Source: Phocaeicola plebeius
GTDB taxonomy: Bacteria > Bacteroidota > Bacteroidia > Bacteroidales > Bacteroidaceae
Reading direction: 5' to 3'
DNA length: 64,000 nucleotides
Assembly (NCBI RefSeq): GCF_003437535.1
Contig: NZ_QSQT01000005.1
Coordinates: 1-64,000 of the forward strand
This document shows positions 61,443-64,000 of the stretch, one piece after another; position 1 is the first letter of the stretch; every line of letters begins with the position of its first letter. Under the pieces are notes generated by a model. The model searched no databases. It saw only the letters and a program-made list of their open reading frames with translations, and was not told the origin of the DNA. Both the position numbers and the translations under genes were made by a program.

Positions 61443-62415
61443 AAGTAGCTTCTATATGGTCTAATATACCATTCAGTTCATTTAATGTTTCTGTGCGAAG
61501 CATGGCAATGCGTGTGTCTTTGAAATTTGGAATCCCTTTGAAGAGAGGAGATGCGGCTAAGTGACGACGTACGTGCAGGATACCTCTTCGTTCATCCAGC
61601 AGGTTTACGCTGTCGAGTACTTCCTGGCGTAATACATCCATCCGCCATTTGAAAGAAAGAGGCGGCAACTCTTCACCTGTTTCTAAATAGTGTTTTACCT
61701 CTTTGAAAATCCAGGGACGTCCGAAGCTGGCCCGTCCAATCATGATGGCATCTACTCCGTATTGCTCGAAACATTCTTTGGCACGTTGTGGGGTAGTGAT
61801 GTCACCGTTTCCGATAATGGGAATATGCATTCTCGGATTTTTCTTGACTTCCCCAATCAGGGTCCAGTCGGCTTCACCGGTATACATCTGTGCACGGGTA
61901 CGTCCGTGGATGGTCAGAGCTTCAATTCCGCAGTCCTGTAATTGTTCCGCCAGTTCTACGATAATCTTGTGTTCTGCATCCCATCCCAGGCGGGTTTTCA
62001 CGGTAACCGGAATCTTTACGGCATCTACTACCGCACGGGTTATTTCGAGCATCTTAGGTACGTTCTGCAGCATGCCGGAGCCAGCACCTTTTCCTGCCAC
62101 CCGCTTCACCGGGCAACCGAAGTTCAGGTCTAATATATCAGGCTTGGCCTGTTCTACGATGCGGGCTGCTTCCACCATGGTATCCGTATCCTTTCCGTAA
62201 ATCTGGATGGCTACCGGACGTTCCTTTTCACTGATGTTCAGTTTCAGCATGGTCTTCCCTACCGAACGAATCAGGGCATCGCTCGATACGAATTCCGTGT
62301 ACACCATGTCGGCACCAAACTGCTTGCACATCAGGCGGAATGCAGGGTCGGTGACGTCTTCCATCGGTGCCAGTAATACTGGCTTTTCTCCTAAATCTAT
62401 GTTTCTAATTTTCAT
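61429..62415 (-). CDS. dusB: tRNA-dihydrouridine synthase B
   Basis: Cytoplasmic flavoenzyme of 328 residues that reduces uridines in the D-loop of tRNA. It has the FMN-binding TIM barrel (LAPMEDVTDPAFR at the N-terminus), the catalytic Cys101 in LNFGCPVKRVAGKGAG, TIHGRTRAQMYTGEADW, GNGDI and IGRASFGRPWIF. The frame opens at 62499, but the 28 added residues cover both promoter elements in the gap; the ATG at 62415 (MKIRNIDLG) fits the family. Confidence 0.95.
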   Translation of the reverse strand: MKIRNIDLGEKPVLLAPMEDVTDPAFRLMCKQFGADMVYTEFVSSDALIRSVGKTMLKLNISEKERPVAIQIYGKDTDTMVEAARIVEQAKPDILDLNFGCPVKRVAGKGAGSGMLQNVPKMLEITRAVVDAVKIPVTVKTRLGWDAEHKIIVELAEQLQDCGIEALTIHGRTRAQMYTGEADWTLIGEVKKNPRMHIPIIGNGDITTPQRAKECFEQYGVDAIMIGRASFGRPWIFKEVKHYLETGEELPPLSFKWRMDVLRQEVLDSVNLLDERRGILHVRRHLAASPLFKGIPNFKDTRIAMLRTETLNELNGILDHIEATFGKE

Positions 62416-62433
62416 TGCCTTGATATTGTCGCG

Positions 62434-62441
62434 CAAAGGTA
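62434..62441 (-). promoter_or_regulatory. -7 element of dusB
   Basis: Leftward TACCTTTG, 18 bp before the dusB ATG. It is the mirror image of the TACCTTTG of the U32 gene at 62472-62479. Confidence 0.6.
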
Positions 62442-62471
62442 GTGAAATTTTATTATATCCTGAAAAAACGC

Positions 62472-62479
62472 TACCTTTG
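62472..62479 (+). promoter_or_regulatory. -7 element of the U32-family gene
   Basis: TACCTTTG fits TAnnTTTG and lies 24 bp before the start codon at 62504. Confidence 0.6.
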
Positions 62480-62503
62480 CACCGTAATATTACAATCACG
62501 GAA

Positions 62504-63775
62504 ATGAGTTATACAATCAAAGATTTTGAAATCATGGCGCCCGTAGGCTCACGTGAGTCATTGGCGGCTGCCCTTCATGCCGGAGCCGATTCCATTTATT
62601 TCGGTATTGAAAGCTTGAACATGCGTGCGCGTTCGGCGAGCACTTTTACTATAGACGATTTACGTGAAATCGCCAAGATATGCGATGAACATGGAGTAAA
62701 GAGTTACCTGACTATTAACACCATTATTTACGACGAGGATATTACTTTGATGCGTAAAATAGTGGATGCCGCAAAAGAAGCTGGTATCAGTGCGGTCATT
62801 GCGGCCGATGTGGCAGTAATGGCTTATTGTAATGAAGTGGGACAGGAGGTACACCTTTCTACTCAGTTGAACATCAGTAACGCAGAAGCATTGAAATTTT
62901 ATTCACGCTTTGCCGATGTGGTGGTGTTGGCACGCGAACTGAATCTGAAACAGGTACGTAAGATTTACGATGCTATTCAGGAGCAGCAAATCAAGGGTCC
63001 GATGGGTGAGCTGGTGCGTATCGAAATGTTCTGCCACGGAGCTTTGTGTATGGCCGTTTCCGGAAAGTGTTATTTGAGCCTGAACGAGCTGAATGCTTCG
63101 GCCAATCGCGGAGCTTGCATGCAGGTATGCCGTCGTGCGTATACGGTAAAGGATAAGGAAAGTGACATTGAACTGGAAGTGGATAACCAGTACATCATGT
63201 CGCCGAAAGACTTGAAGACCATTCATTTTATGGACGAGATGATTGAAGCGGGTGTACGGGTATTCAAGATTGAAGGTCGTGCCCGTGGTCCTGAGTATGT
63301 ACGTACAGTAGTAGAATGCTACAAGGAAGCTATCCAGTCGTACATTGACGGTACATTCTCCGATGAAAAGGTGGCCAACTGGGATGAACGTCTGAAGACA
63401 GTATTCAATCGTGGTTTCTGGAACGGCTATTATTTAGGACAGCGTTTGGGTGAATGGAGCAAGAACTACGGTTCGGAAGCAACGGAGCGTAAAGTATATG
63501 CCGGACGTGGAATCAAGTACTTCTCTAATATCGGAGTAGCTGAATTCCTGATCGAAGCCTCAGAAATTAAAGTTGGCGATAAATTGTTGATTACTGGTCC
63601 TACTACCGGTGCCATGTATGTCACCTTGGACGAGGCTCGTGTAGACTTGAAGCCGGTGGATGTGGTGAAGAAGGGTGTGCACGTGTCATTTAAAGTGCCC
63701 GACCGTATCCGTCCCAGCGATCGTTTGTACCGCATGGTGCCCGCCGAAGAGTTGAAGGCAAAACGGAAAGAGTAA
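62504..63775 (+). CDS. U32-family tRNA uridine-34 hydroxylase (TrhP/YegQ-like)
   Basis: Cytoplasmic protein of 423 residues, once annotated as peptidase U32 or collagenase. The N-terminal barrel starts EIMAPVGSRESLAAALHAGADSIYFG; the U32 signature with conserved cysteines is at MFCHGALCMAVSGKCYLS and RGACMQVCRRAY. In E. coli the relatives are TrhP (YegQ), which hydroxylates U34 of tRNAs, and the longer RlhA, which acts on 23S rRNA; the length here is closer to TrhP. The open frame extends back to 62207 across the divergent dusB gene; the ATG at 62504 is the real start. Confidence 0.9.
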   Translation: MSYTIKDFEIMAPVGSRESLAAALHAGADSIYFGIESLNMRARSASTFTIDDLREIAKICDEHGVKSYLTINTIIYDEDITLMRKIVDAAKEAGISAVIAADVAVMAYCNEVGQEVHLSTQLNISNAEALKFYSRFADVVVLARELNLKQVRKIYDAIQEQQIKGPMGELVRIEMFCHGALCMAVSGKCYLSLNELNASANRGACMQVCRRAYTVKDKESDIELEVDNQYIMSPKDLKTIHFMDEMIEAGVRVFKIEGRARGPEYVRTVVECYKEAIQSYIDGTFSDEKVANWDERLKTVFNRGFWNGYYLGQRLGEWSKNYGSEATERKVYAGRGIKYFSNIGVAEFLIEASEIKVGDKLLITGPTTGAMYVTLDEARVDLKPVDVVKKGVHVSFKVPDRIRPSDRLYRMVPAEELKAKRKE

Positions 63776-63801
63776 GTTTATTTGAAGAATAGCGATAGTA
63801 T

Positions 63802-63843
63802 CCTGTCAGGGCTTTTAAAAAGGAGCCTTGACAGGATTTTTTT
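63802..63843 (+). terminator. terminator after the U32-family gene
   Basis: Stem CCTGTCAGGGC / GCCTTGACAGG (10 of 11 pairs), loop of 12, followed by ATTTTTTT. Confidence 0.88.
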
Positions 63844-63877
63844 ATGAGAATAGGATATAAACACCTCGGTTAATTAC

Positions 63878-63976
63878 TTGTTGAAAGACTTGTGAATATA
63901 ATTGTTGATATCCTAATTTTTTATTGATTATCAGCATGATGTGTAAATTAACAGGTTGTGAATTACTTGTGAATAA
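63878..63976. other. cluster of DnaA-box-like words
   Basis: TTGTTGAAA, TTGTGAATA and TTGTTGATA start at 63878, 63890 and 63902, exactly 12 bp apart. TTGTGAATT and TTGTGAATAA start at 63956 and 63967. The last is one base from TGTGGATAA, the complement of the DnaA box. The surrounding DNA is AT-rich and non-coding to the window end. This could be part of a replication origin, but no dnaA gene is visible. Confidence 0.35.
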
Positions 63977-64000
63977 TAAATAAGTCTCTTTGGGATAGCT

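Noticed and set aside
62207..62503. N-terminal extension of the U32-family protein.
   Set aside because: It overlaps dusB on the other strand and both promoters; the family N-terminus begins at 62504.

Overview
The window comes from a gut-type Bacteroidales genome, most likely Bacteroides or Phocaeicola. It carries three SusC/SusD pairs, each with a different kind of regulation. Promoters fit the Bacteroides pattern (TTTG, about 19-20 nt, then TAnnTTTG). Sialic acid is handled by an AGE-family epimerase and an MFS transporter, and rhamnose by a rhaK-rhaI-rhaT-rhaD-lactaldehyde reductase operon. No rRNA, tRNA, CRISPR array or complete insertion sequence was seen. All calls come from reading the sequence and proteins by eye; no search was run.

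Region 1 (67-19847) is a complete sialoglycan locus. Reading leftward: nanM mutarotase; nanA lyase, nanE epimerase, nanT transporter, a YhcH-type protein and nanH sialidase as one unit ending at a terminator (11663-11698); then a second unit with SusC/SusD (nanO/nanU-like), GH29 alpha-fucosidase, GH20 hexosaminidase, a small SGNH esterase and a two-domain sialate O-acetylesterase. Together these de-esterify and remove terminal sialic acid, trim fucose and HexNAc, import Neu5Ac and convert it through ManNAc to GlcNAc. A divergent ROK regulator flanks the locus, and similar palindromes lie in front of it and in front of nanA.

Region 2 (19893-23899) is leftward: an acidic lipoprotein gene, then an operon of a DUF3836-like exported protein, a CPBP membrane protease, two DUF2975 membrane proteins, a two-TM protein and a 69-residue HTH regulator. 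The operon promoter is bracketed by two identical 15-bp palindromes.

Region 3 (24349-32788) is an ECF sigma / FecR anti-sigma polysaccharide utilization locus: STN-containing SusC, SusD and a serine-type sulfatase. A leftward promoter followed by an intrinsic terminator between fecR and susC predicts an antisense RNA of about 80 nt.

Region 4 (33021-43477) is for rhamnose: a GH78 alpha-L-rhamnosidase gene broken by a one-base frameshift, an AraC-type regulator, and the divergent rhamnose catabolic operon. A regular array of five 22-bp palindromic units follows, then serine acetyltransferase on the other strand.

Region 5 (44736-56151) starts with a very basic 43-residue small ORF directly before a hybrid two-component regulator, then SusC, SusD and a GH42 beta-galactosidase. 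This block looks richer in A+T than its flanks.

Region 6 (56226-63775) is housekeeping: RNase R, a CDF transporter-SDR-PAP2 operon, DusB, and a U32 (TrhP-like) tRNA hydroxylase. The last 120 bases hold a cluster of DnaA-box-like words, and the first 53 bases look like the end of an insertion sequence.
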